Counted from the stretch's first letter, positions 21,130 through 29,500 are shown. The stretch is DNA of 64,000 bases from Gemmatimonadaceae bacterium (GCA_013813715.1 JACCRF010000001.1:1-64000); one strand, 5' to 3'. Numbers and translations are program-made. The notes: generated by a model not told the origin, from the letters alone.

Positions 21130-21660
21130 CTACTGCGATTCTAGTGCGTCAGCATATGCTGGATTGAGTCTCAGCTCACCATCCACGATCACTTCCCTGT
21201 CCCACGGCAGCACAATGGTGCTTCCCGTCGCGAGCGCGTGGAAATCCGGTTCATAGGTACCTGTTCGGAAGCCCACCGCGGTTCTCACTTCCTTCGCTCC
21301 GGCATTGATGATCGAGCCGACGGCGAGGCGCATTGTGTCACCCGAATCGCAGGTCTCGTCGACGATAAGGACACGTTTGCCGCGCACCTCGTGAGGGGCG
21401 GCCCCGAACACGGCCGGTGTCTCCCTCACGTGCTCGGTGCGGTACTTCCTGCTCACGACAATCGAATGGAATTCGCGGCCCAGCATCGCCGCGACAACCG
21501 CGCCGGGAATGACGCCCGCAGTTGCGACGCCAACGACTACATCGGGGTCGTATTCCCGCGATACCCTGAGGGCAAGCGCGCGCGAGAGCTCGCCGAACAA
21601 TGGCCACTCGACGTGAAGCACTCCCTGAGCGGGATCGACCGTCTGCTTGCGTGGTGACAT
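21130..21660 (-). CDS. Phosphoribosyltransferase family protein
   Basis: A 176-residue type I phosphoribosyltransferase with the PRPP loop VLIVDETCDSGDTM, the usual VVVGVATAGVIPGAVVA loop and SRKYRTEHVRE. These resemble xanthine-guanine or hypoxanthine type enzymes (nucleobase plus PRPP to nucleotide) or archaeal-type purine PRTases; the base cannot be named. The ATG at 21660 is used. The gene is convergent with the V4R gene and divergent from the TPR-ParA operon 50 bp away. Confidence 0.88.
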   Translation of the reverse strand: MSPRKQTVDPAQGVLHVEWPLFGELSRALALRVSREYDPDVVVGVATAGVIPGAVVAAMLGREFHSIVVSRKYRTEHVRETPAVFGAAPHEVRGKRVLIVDETCDSGDTMRLAVGSIINAGAKEVRTAVGFRTGTYEPDFHALATGSTIVLPWDREVIVDGELRLNPAYADALESQ

Positions 21661-21709
21661 GCAGTTCGGAACCTAGCTCTCTTCCACACGCGACGGTAGA
21701 TTCGGAGCG

Positions 21710-22186
21710 ATGTCTTTCTGGAGTCGCTTCAGCGGCGGGAAGTCCAAGAGCGAGCAGAAGCGCCTCGACTACCTGAGCGAGGGGCTCGCGCTCGAGCGTC
21801 AGGGGGATTTCGAGGCCGCCCTCACCTCATATCAGCTTGCGCTCAGAGACGATCCCACCAACCATCGTGTTCTGCAGAACATGGCGATCGCCTACTCCCG
21901 CACCGGACGGCAGACCGAAGCCGTTCGCTGCTACCGGAGGGCGCTCGAGATCCAGCCGAAACTTTCAGGCGCCCATTACGGGCTCGCCTTCCTGCTGCTG
22001 CGGCGCGGCGAAACAAGTGACGCGGCCTTCCACCTCGAATCGTTTCTCATGGATCCGCCTCCGCCAGGCGCTGAGGCAGACCGCTGGGTAACGCACGCCA
22101 GGGAGACCCTCGATCGCATTCGAACGACGGATCAGCAGCCCGAGGACGCGATCGAGACCGGGGAGTACCCGGAGGCGTCGGAGTAG
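21710..22186 (+). CDS. TPR protein
   Basis: A 158-residue cytoplasmic protein with about three TPR units: YLSEGLALERQGDFEAALTS, NHRVLQNMAIAYSRTGRQTE and AHYGLAFLLLRRGETSDAAF. No signal peptide. It ends immediately before the ParA gene with no gap, so it is probably the first gene of a four-gene operon and may be a protein-interaction adaptor for it. Confidence 0.82.
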   Translation: MSFWSRFSGGKSKSEQKRLDYLSEGLALERQGDFEAALTSYQLALRDDPTNHRVLQNMAIAYSRTGRQTEAVRCYRRALEIQPKLSGAHYGLAFLLLRRGETSDAAFHLESFLMDPPPPGAEADRWVTHARETLDRIRTTDQQPEDAIETGEYPEASE

Positions 22187-22954
22187 ATGGGTGATGTGCT
22201 CGCCATCGTCAGCCAGAAGGGAGGTGTCGGAAAGACGACAACGGCGGTAAACCTCTCCGCTGCGTTCGCGAGGCGAGGGCTCAAGACGCTGATAATAGAC
22301 GTTGACCCCCAGGGATCTGTTCGGTATGGCGTCGGACTCCGGCGCGATCATCAGAACGCCGGGTTCGCCGACTACCTGAACGGTCAGAAATCCCTGCGCG
22401 AAGTAATCCTTCCCACTGCGCTGCCATGGCTCAGAGTCATTCTTGCAGGTTCCGTATCCGACGCCGCCGACCACGCCACCTACCAGCAGCTCATTGCCGA
22501 GACCGACGTTCTTCCCGACCTGCTCGCCACCGCGAGACAGAGATGTCACGTTGTGGTGGTGGACGCCCCTCCTGGCATTGGCCCAATCACGCGGAAAGTC
22601 CTCGAAACGAGCCAGCGAGTAATCGTGCCGCTCCAATGCGAGCCTCTCGCGCTCCAGACCACGCCGCAGATCCTTCGCGGCATTCAAGACGTCGTCGCGA
22701 CGAACGAACGGCTCACTCTCGACGGAATACTGATGACAATGTTCGAGCCGGGAAACGCGGCGAGCGAGCGTGTCGTGGATTACGTGCGCCGCCACCTTCC
22801 GGCGAACATCGTGTTCAATACCGTGATCCCGCGGACGATCGCCACCACCGATGCATTCGCGGCGGGTCAGCCGGTGGTTCTCCGGACGCCGGCCGATGCC
22901 GCCTCTTTGGCCTACATCGAGCTCGCTTCGCAGCTCGCGGAACGCTTCATATGA
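22187..22954 (+). CDS. ParA/Soj family ATPase
   Basis: A 255-residue deviant Walker A ATPase: SQKGGVGKTTTAVNLSAA (signature lysine present), IIDVDPQGSVRYG and VVVDAPPGIG. ParA-type proteins form nucleotide-dependent dimers on DNA or membrane and position chromosomes or protein clusters. There is no parB beside it and no parS site was recognised, so this is an orphan ParA, more likely a cargo-positioning ATPase than the chromosomal partitioner. It directly abuts the TPR gene and overlaps the next gene by ATGA. Confidence 0.92.
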   Translation: MGDVLAIVSQKGGVGKTTTAVNLSAAFARRGLKTLIIDVDPQGSVRYGVGLRRDHQNAGFADYLNGQKSLREVILPTALPWLRVILAGSVSDAADHATYQQLIAETDVLPDLLATARQRCHVVVVDAPPGIGPITRKVLETSQRVIVPLQCEPLALQTTPQILRGIQDVVATNERLTLDGILMTMFEPGNAASERVVDYVRRHLPANIVFNTVIPRTIATTDAFAAGQPVVLRTPADAASLAYIELASQLAERFI

Positions 22955-23718
22955 CCGGACGCGCTACGCTTCTCGTTTCGGCAGCCGCGGCGATGGCTGG
23001 GGCAGTCGTCGCATGTACGGACATTCCGTCCGAGCCCGGCGCGGTGCTGTCCTTCTCCGTCGACTCCCTTCCCTTTCCTTCGGTAGTGCTCGGGGATTCG
23101 TTGCGCGACACCGCCGGTGTGGTATCGCCGCTTACGGTCACCGCGTACAACTTCCAGGGCGCCGTGATTCCGGACGTGCCGGTGAGGTTCAGCACGCGCG
23201 ACCGCGGCGTCAGCGTCGACAGCGTGACCGGCATCGTGACCGGCGACAGTCTTCGCTCCACACCGGCGCGTCTTGTCGCGAGAGTCGGCACCCTCGAGGC
23301 GCCCTTCTCTCTCGACGTAACGCTCCGACCCGACACGGTAGCAGCCGTCGCGGCCCGCGACAGTCTTCTCTACTCGCTCATCGATACGACGGTGAACGTG
23401 TCGACACCGCTCACCGTCAGGGTGCGCCACGGCCTCGGGTCGAGCGACAGCGCGGTCAAGGCCTGGCTCGTCACATTTGCGATCGTAAGCCCCGGCGATA
23501 CCGCACTCGCACGGCTTGTCGACGAAGGCGGCCGCGCGTCGCTGACGGACACGACCGATGCCGGAGGCGTGGCGGGAAGAAGGATCCGGCTCAACGCCGC
23601 GCGGGTGACATCCGCGCGTGATTCGGTAGTCCTTCAGGCGAGTGTCAAGTATCGCGGCGCCCACATCCGCGGAAGTCCGGTAAGACTGGTACTCATCGTG
23701 AGGCCGCGTACGCCATGA
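22951..23718 (+). CDS. Lipoprotein with Ig-like repeats
   Basis: A 255-residue protein with an N-terminal signal and lipobox (AMAGAVVAC), then two or more beta-rich modules (PLTVTAYNFQGAVIPDVPVR, LVARVGTLEAPFSLDVTL) like bacterial Ig-like domains common in Gemmatimonadota surface proteins. No enzymatic motif. Start and stop both overlap neighbours by ATGA, so it is translated in concert with ParA and the acyl-CoA ligase. Confidence 0.8.
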   Translation: MTGRATLLVSAAAAMAGAVVACTDIPSEPGAVLSFSVDSLPFPSVVLGDSLRDTAGVVSPLTVTAYNFQGAVIPDVPVRFSTRDRGVSVDSVTGIVTGDSLRSTPARLVARVGTLEAPFSLDVTLRPDTVAAVAARDSLLYSLIDTTVNVSTPLTVRVRHGLGSSDSAVKAWLVTFAIVSPGDTALARLVDEGGRASLTDTTDAGGVAGRRIRLNAARVTSARDSVVLQASVKYRGAHIRGSPVRLVLIVRPRTP

Positions 23719-25568
23719 CCAGAATTCCCCCCGAGACGAAATCGATAACGAGTGGCGGGCCGGCCCCGGTACCCGGCACCATCAATCAACTTTTCTTCGA
23801 GGCGATCGAGCGCTTCGACAGGCCTGACGCGCTCCAGTTCAAGGCGGCGGGAAAATACCATCCCATCTCCCATCGAGAGATCGCCGAGCGGGTCCGGCGT
23901 GTTGCGTTCGGGTTGAGGGCGAGCGGCGTCGTGCGCGGCGACCGGGTTGCAATTCTGTCAGAAAACAGGCCGGAGTGGGCGATCTCCGACTACGCGTGCC
24001 TCACGAGCGGGCTCACCGATGTCCCCATCTATCCAACCCTCCCATCCGAACAGATCGCGTACATCCTGAAGGATGCGGGCGCGGTGGCGGTATTCGTGTC
24101 CACCGCCGCGCAGGCAGCGAAGATCAGTGAGATCCGCGGCACCGTACCGGCGCTCGTGTCCGTCATCAGCTTCGACGACGTCGGTGATCTCGCGGATATG
24201 ACGCTGGTCGCCCTCGAGGCGAAAGGAGTGAGCGCCGAGACCCCGGACGCGATTGCGAGGTACCGTGAAGAGGCTGGCCAGGTGAAACCGGACGACATCG
24301 CGACCCTCATTTACACGTCGGGCACGACCGGCCCTCCGAAGGGCGTGATGCTCTCGCACGACAACATCCACTCGAACGTGATGGCCACGCGGAACAAGAT
24401 TCCGTTCGCTTCCACCGATGTCGGGCTCAGTTTTCTGCCTCTGTCGCACGTCTTCGAGCGGACCGCCGACTACATCATGTTCGCGACAGGAACCTCCATC
24501 GCCTACGCCGAGAGTCTGGACACGGTACCGGCGAATATGCAGGAGGTGCGGCCGACGATCGTGTTCTCGGTTCCGCGACTCTACGAGAAGATGTATGCGA
24601 GAGTGCTGCAGGGCGCTCTCTCCGGCGGCTATCTGAAGCGGAAGATCTTCTTCTGGGCGCGATCAGTCGCGGGAAAATACGCCGACGTGCGACTCGCCGG
24701 CGGGAAGCCCGGCGTAGTGCTTTCCAGGCAGTACGCAATGGCCCAGAAGCTGGTCTTTTCAAAGCTGAAGGAGCGTACCGGTGGGAGGCTCCGCTATTTC
24801 GTCTCCGGCGGGGCTCCCCTCGCTGACGAGATCAACAAGTTCTTTTTCGCCGCGGGACTCACGATTCTCGAAGGTTACGGTCTGACCGAGACGTCTCCCG
24901 TGATGTCGGTCAACACGCCGGAAGATTTCGTCATCGGCACCGTGGGAAAGCCGATCGAGGGCGTCGAAGTCACGATCGCGGCCGATGGCGAGATCCTGAC
25001 TCGCGGCCCTCATGTCATGAAGGGTTACTACAACAATCCCGTCGCCACCGCCGAAGCGATCGATCCCGACGGCTGGTTTCACACCGGCGACATCGGCGAG
25101 CTAAGGAACGGGTTCCTCGCCATCACCGACAGGAAGAAAGACATCATCGTCACCGCCGGCGGCAAGAACATCGCGCCACAGCCGATCGAGAACCGGGTCA
25201 AGACGAACAAGTTCGTGACCCAGGCCGTGATGATCGGCGACAAGCGGAAGTTCCCGTCGATGCTGATCGTTCCCAACTTTGATCAACTCGAGGCGTGGGC
25301 GAAGAAGGCCAACATCGTCTGGGCCGACCGCGCCCAGCTTCTCAAGATGCCGGCGATCTCGGCGAAGATCGCTGAAGAAGTTCACAGCCAGCTCGAGGGC
25401 CTCGCCAGTTTCGAGACCCCGAAAAAAGTCGCTCTGATCGAGCACGACTTCTCACTCGAGCGCGGGGAGCTCACACCAACCCAGAAGGTGAAGCGAAAGG
25501 TGATTGACAAGAACTACAAGCAGGTCATCGATTCACTCTACGCCGAGCCGGCGATAGACGCTGGTTGA
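23715..25568 (+). CDS. Long-chain acyl-CoA synthetase (AMP-forming)
   Basis: A 617-residue ANL-superfamily ligase of the FadD15/AcsL type that activates long-chain fatty acids to CoA esters via acyl-AMP. The P-loop reads LIYTSGTTGPPKGVML, the A5 motif EGYGLTETSPVMS, and the A7 and A8 motifs GWFHTGDIGEL and DRKKDIIVTAGGKNIAPQ. The C-terminal catalytic lysine region TPTQKVKRKVI is present. It closes the TPR-ParA-lipoprotein operon. The chain-length preference cannot be read. Confidence 0.94.
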   Translation: MTRIPPETKSITSGGPAPVPGTINQLFFEAIERFDRPDALQFKAAGKYHPISHREIAERVRRVAFGLRASGVVRGDRVAILSENRPEWAISDYACLTSGLTDVPIYPTLPSEQIAYILKDAGAVAVFVSTAAQAAKISEIRGTVPALVSVISFDDVGDLADMTLVALEAKGVSAETPDAIARYREEAGQVKPDDIATLIYTSGTTGPPKGVMLSHDNIHSNVMATRNKIPFASTDVGLSFLPLSHVFERTADYIMFATGTSIAYAESLDTVPANMQEVRPTIVFSVPRLYEKMYARVLQGALSGGYLKRKIFFWARSVAGKYADVRLAGGKPGVVLSRQYAMAQKLVFSKLKERTGGRLRYFVSGGAPLADEINKFFFAAGLTILEGYGLTETSPVMSVNTPEDFVIGTVGKPIEGVEVTIAADGEILTRGPHVMKGYYNNPVATAEAIDPDGWFHTGDIGELRNGFLAITDRKKDIIVTAGGKNIAPQPIENRVKTNKFVTQAVMIGDKRKFPSMLIVPNFDQLEAWAKKANIVWADRAQLLKMPAISAKIAEEVHSQLEGLASFETPKKVALIEHDFSLERGELTPTQKVKRKVIDKNYKQVIDSLYAEPAIDAG

Positions 25569-25577
25569 CTGTTCCGT

Positions 25578-26267
25578 CTATCGCGACAGCTTGACGAGCT
25601 CGCCGGTAAGCTCCGCCACAACGTAGCGCTCGTCGCGAGCCAGCTCGCGAAATGCCGGCGGCAACTGTGTGCCCGGCGCTACTACAAGGCGCCCTCCCGG
25701 TCGGAGCACACGCCCCACATCTAGCACCAGCGATGGGGCGGCGGAGCCATCGAGCGCGACACCATCGGCAGAGCCCCGCGCGAGCGGCACAGCGCTGCTG
25801 CATTCGACGGCGGCGATTCCTTCCTGCTCGTCGAGCTCGCCGGCAGGTGGGTTGAGGGCAATAACGCGCGCGGCGGCGAGGTTACGCACCTCGCCCGCGA
25901 ATCGGGATGTTTCGCCCTCGAGTACTGCGAGCCCCCCTGGACGCGTGAGTGAGAGCATTGCCGCCATCCGCATCGCGCCTTCCGCGGCCGGTTCGCTTAT
26001 GCCCGGCTGGGTGTCGGGCAACGCGTTCCGGGTAACGGGTACCGGGTGCCGGGCACCGCCCTGGACGGCCGGACTTTCGGGAAGCTCCTCAGGAGCTGCG
26101 TCGAACCTGGGGATCCCATCCCGAATGGCGTATCGCTCTCCGCAGACCGGACACCCGAGCGTGCCTTCAACGACGAGTCGCCCATCCATCCGCGCGAAAG
26201 ACGCCACGAGCCAACTGTCTTCATGCGGCCGCGGACACCGGAGCAGGTCGATAAGCTCGATGTGCAC
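25578..26267 (-). CDS. Trm112-like zinc protein with degenerate methyltransferase part
   Basis: A 229-residue protein. The first 55 residues are Trm112-like (LIDLLRCPRPHEDSWL, then GCPVCGERYAIRDGIPRF) with three zinc-ligand cysteines visible rather than four. The rest has a methyltransferase-like end (LVLDVGRVLRPGGRLVVAP) but no clear SAM-binding GxGxG loop. Between them lies a segment (GARHPVPVTRNALPDTQPG) encoded by GGTACC-type palindromic repeat DNA, apparently inserted in frame. It begins with GTG, 9 bp after the SDR gene, and may be the last gene of the pterin operon. The function is unknown. Confidence 0.6.
   Translation of the reverse strand: MHIELIDLLRCPRPHEDSWLVASFARMDGRLVVEGTLGCPVCGERYAIRDGIPRFDAAPEELPESPAVQGGARHPVPVTRNALPDTQPGISEPAAEGAMRMAAMLSLTRPGGLAVLEGETSRFAGEVRNLAAARVIALNPPAGELDEQEGIAAVECSSAVPLARGSADGVALDGSAAPSLVLDVGRVLRPGGRLVVAPGTQLPPAFRELARDERYVVAELTGELVKLSR
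26016..26072. repeat. GGTACC-rich palindromic repeat, copy 2, within a gene
   Basis: A run of overlapping palindromic words (GGGCAACGCGTT, CGGGTAACGGGTACC, GGGTGCCGGGCACC) sits inside the reading frame at 25578-26267 without breaking it. The words ACGCGTT and GGTACC are shared with the intergenic element at 1150-1190. In-frame palindromic insertions of this kind are known in other bacteria, for example Rickettsia palindromic elements; membership in any named family cannot be judged here. Confidence 0.45.
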
Positions 26268-26276
26268 GAGTCCGGC

Positions 26277-27002
26277 TCAGCTGCTCGACAGGCGGAGCTC
26301 GTCTACGTTTACCGTGGGTGGCTGGGCGAGAGCGTAAAGCACGGCTTCCGCGATGGCTTTCGGCCTGAGCATGGAGGCACGCGCCGGGAAAGGTGTGGTC
26401 TCGCCATCAGTGTCGATGGGGTCCCACAGACTTGTATCGACGGATGACGGAGAGATGAGCGTGGCACGCACGCCGGTGCCGCGTGTCTCCGCGAGCAGCA
26501 CCTCGTGCATCGCTCTCAGCCCGAACTTGCTGGCCGAATAGGCTCCGTTCCCCGGGAAAATGGTTCTGTCGCCCAATGAGCCGATTGTGACAACGTGGCC
26601 GTCCTTCCGTTCGCGCATCTCTCGGAGAAAGGCGTTGATGACGAGAAAGGGCGCGACGAGGTTCGTCTCGACGGATCCGACGAATTCCTCCGGGGTCATT
26701 GATTCGAGCGGCGAGACTCGGAAGAATCCCGCGTTGTTGACGATGATGTGCGGCGCCTCTCCAAACTCCGATCGCACGACGGCCGCCGCGGCCGCGACAG
26801 ATGCGGCATCGGTGACGTCGCAGCGGACGGGCAGCGAACGGCCGCCGATCTCGGCGGCGAGCGTGTTGAGCGCGTCCGCGTTCCGCGCGAGCAATGCGAC
26901 TCGGGCCCCACTGGCCGAGAGCGACCGCGCGATCTCCGCTCCGATGCCGCGGGACGCGCCAGTGACGAGCGCAGTCCGCGACGCAAGCCCGACGGCCGTC
27001 AA
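26277..27002 (-). CDS. SDR family oxidoreductase (possible pterin reductase)
   Basis: Classical short-chain dehydrogenase of 241 residues with the cofactor loop TGASRGIG (14-21), basic residues typical of NADPH users (LLARNADAL), NNAGFF and the catalytic Tyr-Lys pair in GAYSASKFGLRA, preceded by Ser in IGSLGDR. The TTG start lies 3 bp after the folE stop, with AGAGG directly before it. Position behind PTPS and folE suggests a sepiapterin- or dihydropterin-reductase-like role, but SDR specificity cannot be read from sequence. Confidence 0.88.
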   Translation of the reverse strand: MTAVGLASRTALVTGASRGIGAEIARSLSASGARVALLARNADALNTLAAEIGGRSLPVRCDVTDAASVAAAAAVVRSEFGEAPHIIVNNAGFFRVSPLESMTPEEFVGSVETNLVAPFLVINAFLREMRERKDGHVVTIGSLGDRTIFPGNGAYSASKFGLRAMHEVLLAETRGTGVRATLISPSSVDTSLWDPIDTDGETTPFPARASMLRPKAIAEAVLYALAQPPTVNVDELRLSSS

Positions 27003-27005
27003 CCT

Positions 27006-27581
27006 CTAGTTTCCGTTGTGGGCCAGGCGCAGGAACTCGTCCCGCGTCTTGGAGTCGTCGCGAAAGACACCGCGCAGCGCCGACGTGATCGTCTTCGAGT
27101 TCTGCTTCTGCACTCCCCGCATCATCATGCAGAGATGATACGCTTCGATCACCACCCCGACTCCGAGGGGATCGAGAACGTCCGTCAGCGCTTCCGCGAT
27201 CTGCTCGGTGAGGCGCTCCTGAACCTGGAGCCGCTGCGCAAACACGTCCACTACCCGCGGCAGCTTGGACAATCCCACTATCCGCCCATTCGGGATGTAG
27301 GCGACATGCGCCCTTCCGTAGAATGGAAGCATGTGGTGCTCGCACATTGAGTACAGCTCGATGTCGCGAACCATGATCATGTTCGAGTGGCAGTCGTCGA
27401 ACATTGCATCGCCGATGACCAGCCGCACATCCTGCTCGTAACCGCGCGTAAGCCATTGCAATGATGCCGCGACTCGGGCGGGTGTCTTGACCAGCCCTTC
27501 GCGTGACGAGTCTTCGCCAATTAGCTCGAGCTGCCGGCGGACGAGCTCCTCGAGCTCGTCAGTCTCCGGAGTATTCGACAT
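27006..27581 (-). CDS. folE: GTP cyclohydrolase I
   Basis: A 191-residue FolE, which converts GTP to 7,8-dihydroneopterin triphosphate, the first step of folate, queuosine and biopterin synthesis. Zinc and active-site residues are visible in [20 protein letters not shown], with [11 protein letters not shown] and the second cysteine in [18 protein letters not shown]. The ATG at 27581 was chosen to fit the usual N-terminus; it overlaps the PTPS gene by 23 bp. The next gene, an SDR, follows within 3 bp. Confidence 0.96.
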   Translation of the reverse strand: MSNTPETDELEELVRRQLELIGEDSSREGLVKTPARVAASLQWLTRGYEQDVRLVIGDAMFDDCHSNMIMVRDIELYSMCEHHMLPFYGRAHVAYIPNGRIVGLSKLPRVVDVFAQRLQVQERLTEQIAEALTDVLDPLGVGVVIEAYHLCMMMRGVQKQNSKTITSALRGVFRDDSKTRDEFLRLAHNGN

Positions 27582-27975
27582 AGTTGTTTTCAGTTTCCCA
27601 GAGTACCAGCCGCCGGAGCCGGGCCGGAGCGACGGCCGGCACAAGGATGCCCCAGAACGCCACGACGATGTTCTCGGCCGTCGGAATGGTACTCTGCATG
27701 AAGGGAACGTCGATGTTGAAGTTGCGGTGATCCACCATGTCCACCACCTCGCGCTCCACGATCGCTCCGAGCTTGCCGAGGTCGATCACGTAGCCGGTGG
27801 ATTCATCGATCGGGCCTTCCACCGACACGTCGAGCGTGTAGTTGTGGCCGTGCCAGTTCGGGTTATTGCATTTCCCGAACGTCGCCTCGTTCTCGGAATC
27901 GGAGAACTGGGGGTTGAACACGCGGTGCGCGGCGTTGAACCGGAGCCGGCGGGTCACAGTGACGCGCTTCGTCAT
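27559..27975 (-). CDS. 6-pyruvoyl/6-carboxy-tetrahydropterin synthase
   Basis: A 138-residue member of the PTPS/QueD family. Zinc ligands are His-17 (FNAAHRVF), His-42 and His-44 (WHGHNY); the catalytic Cys-36 is in [14 protein letters not shown]. The spacing and words [19 protein letters not shown] and ENNYVEYSG match the eukaryotic biopterin-type enzyme more closely than E. coli QueD. The product may thus be 6-pyruvoyl-tetrahydropterin or, as in QueD, carboxytetrahydropterin for queuosine. It is first in a PTPS-folE-SDR operon and sits behind an attenuator-like leader. Confidence 0.9.
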   Translation of the reverse strand: MTKRVTVTRRLRFNAAHRVFNPQFSDSENEATFGKCNNPNWHGHNYTLDVSVEGPIDESTGYVIDLGKLGAIVEREVVDMVDHRNFNIDVPFMQSTIPTAENIVVAFWGILVPAVAPARLRRLVLWETENNYVEYSGD

Positions 27976-28140
27976 TATTCCCGGGGAGTGAGCGGAAAAA
28001 AAGCCCCGCCGGCACGTTACGGCGACGGCGGAGCTTCCAACAGGAACGAAGAGGGATTTTGAAGCCCTGTCGAATTTTGGGATCCTCACTCTTGCCTCCC
28101 GCCTTCCCCGCACTGGGGCATGACGTCAGCACGATTTATT
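27976..28140 (-). promoter_or_regulatory. Candidate attenuator/riboswitch-like leader of the pterin operon
   Basis: Upstream of the terminator the minus-strand RNA contains GGGCUUC (28067-28061), which can pair with GAAGCUC (28037-28031). That second stretch contains the 5' arm of the terminator stem, so the two structures exclude each other: one terminates, the other reads through. Further hairpins (CCCCAGUGCGGGG; ACAGG with CCUGU) could form an aptamer. It does not match the preQ1 or tetrahydrofolate aptamers as I know them. Regulation by a pterin or related metabolite is inference. Confidence 0.45.
28001..28036 (-). terminator. Intrinsic terminator in the PTPS-folE leader
   Basis: On the minus strand AAGCTCCGCCG (28036-28026) pairs with CGGCGGGGCTT (28011-28001) through 11 base pairs, one of them a wobble, across a 14-nt loop, followed at once by a run of seven T's (28002-27996). 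This is a classical Rho-independent terminator, placed only about 20 nt before the PTPS start codon. No gene ends just upstream on this strand, so it looks like a premature terminator acting on the PTPS-folE operon. Confidence 0.7.
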
Positions 28141-28270
28141 GGACCCTCTCGGAGGACTTATCGGCTCAAAAAGATGATCTCTCCGTCCCTCGAAGATGAG
28201 GGCAGGTACCCACCATCCTCGTAACGGCTGTAATTTACGGCTGCGCCAACTCACCGTCAACGAAACGAGC

Positions 28271-28444
28271 ATGGACCTGGGACTCATTGCCGCAGTCGTG
28301 ATGCTGCTTGTCTGGGCTGTCCTCACGGTCGCGACGGAAGCGCCGGGGTATGTACACCTTCTTCTTACGATCGGCGTCTTCGTGCTTATCTGGCGCATCA
28401 CCGTGCGCGGATCTCCCGGGACGCGCTCCACGCTCAAGAAGTAG
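28271..28444 (+). CDS. Small membrane protein, DUF5670-like
   Basis: A 57-residue protein with two hydrophobic helices (LIAAVVMLLVWAVLTVA and VHLLLTIGVFVLIWRI) joined by a short loop, and a basic tail. It resembles the lmo0937/DUF5670 family of tiny two-helix membrane proteins, often stress-induced, of unknown function. It is divergent from the PTPS operon; TGTAAT at 28229-28234 might be its -10 box. The start is the only ATG before the first helix. Confidence 0.65.
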   Translation: MDLGLIAAVVMLLVWAVLTVATEAPGYVHLLLTIGVFVLIWRITVRGSPGTRSTLKK

Positions 28445-28462
28445 GGTCTCGAGGCGAATACC

Positions 28463-29500
28463 GTGACTCCCCACGGCGGTTATCCGGGGGCGGAAATGGA
28501 AGCGGCGAGCGAGATGTCATCTGTCGCCGTCGCCGAGCAGCCCCAGTCCATGGGGACGGTACGAGACCAGCCGGTCGTCGTCACTGGAGCTGCAGGACTC
28601 GTCGGCACTCACGTCTGCCGTACTCTGGTGAATTCGGGGTTCAAGGTGCGCGCTGTCGTGCGCGATATGGCGAAGGCCGCGTCGAGGTTTGGGCACCTGC
28701 CGATCGAGATTCGCGTCAGCGACATTCGCAACGCCGATTCGATGCGCGCCGCGCTCACCGGCGCTGGCTCGCTGATTCATCTGGCGGCGATAGCCATCGA
28801 GAAGCCGGGCCAGAGCTACGCCGATGTCAACACCGATGCCACACGTATCCTGCTCGACGCCGCGAAGAGTGCCGGGGCGAACCGGATTGTTTACATGTCG
28901 CAGAACGGGGCGGACGCCGGCTCCCGGTACGCATTCCTGCGCAGTAAGGGAATCGCCCAGGAAATGGTCGCGGGCAGCGGATCAAGATGGACCGTGCTTC
29001 GCCCTTCGGTGATTTTCGGACCGGAGGATGAGTTCGTGAACGTGCTGGGACGGATGGTGAAGCTGTCGCCCCTTGTCTTCCCGTTGCCGGGCGGCGGGAC
29101 CGCGAAGTTTCAGCCAGTTGCCGTCGGCGACGTGGCACGAGCGGTCGTGAAGGTGCTCGCCGATCCCGAATCGGTGGGCCGCACCTGGTCGCTCGGCGGA
29201 TCCACGCCGTTGACGCTTCGCCAGATGACAGAGCGCATCCTCATCGCCATGAATACATCGCGAGTTCTCGTCGGCGTTCCGGTGACGGCGCTCCGGCCTG
29301 TCGTAGCGCTCGCCCAGAAGGTGCTCCCCCATCCGCCGGTAACGACTGGCCTGCTGGATCTCCTCGAGATCGACAACGTCATCGATAAGAACGATCTCAC
29401 CGAAACGCTCGGCATAACCCCAACGCCGTTTGCGCCTGAGGAACTCCTCTATCTGCGCAAGATCACCGTCTCGTCGGCGATCAAATCGCTCTTCGGGTAG
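28463..29500 (+). CDS. NDUFA9-like NAD(P)-binding protein (atypical SDR)
   Basis: A 345-residue extended/atypical SDR with VVVTGAAGLVGTHVCRTL near residue 35 and NGADAGSRYAFLRSKGIAQE in place of the catalytic YxxxK. It matches bacterial relatives of complex I accessory subunit NDUFA9/Yfi1-type epimerases, including WTVLRPSVIFGPEDEFVN and FQPVAVGDVARA. Some such proteins act in ubiquinone synthesis or as NAD(P)H sensors. The start is either this GTG or an ATG at 28496; the first 30 residues are not conserved-looking. Confidence 0.82.
   Translation: MTPHGGYPGAEMEAASEMSSVAVAEQPQSMGTVRDQPVVVTGAAGLVGTHVCRTLVNSGFKVRAVVRDMAKAASRFGHLPIEIRVSDIRNADSMRAALTGAGSLIHLAAIAIEKPGQSYADVNTDATRILLDAAKSAGANRIVYMSQNGADAGSRYAFLRSKGIAQEMVAGSGSRWTVLRPSVIFGPEDEFVNVLGRMVKLSPLVFPLPGGGTAKFQPVAVGDVARAVVKVLADPESVGRTWSLGGSTPLTLRQMTERILIAMNTSRVLVGVPVTALRPVVALAQKVLPHPPVTTGLLDLLEIDNVIDKNDLTETLGITPTPFAPEELLYLRKITVSSAIKSLFG

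Noticed and set aside
28036..28140. preQ1 or tetrahydrofolate riboswitch in the PTPS leader
   Set aside because: The conserved loop words of those aptamers are not seen. Only the terminator/antiterminator arrangement can be supported, so no class is named.
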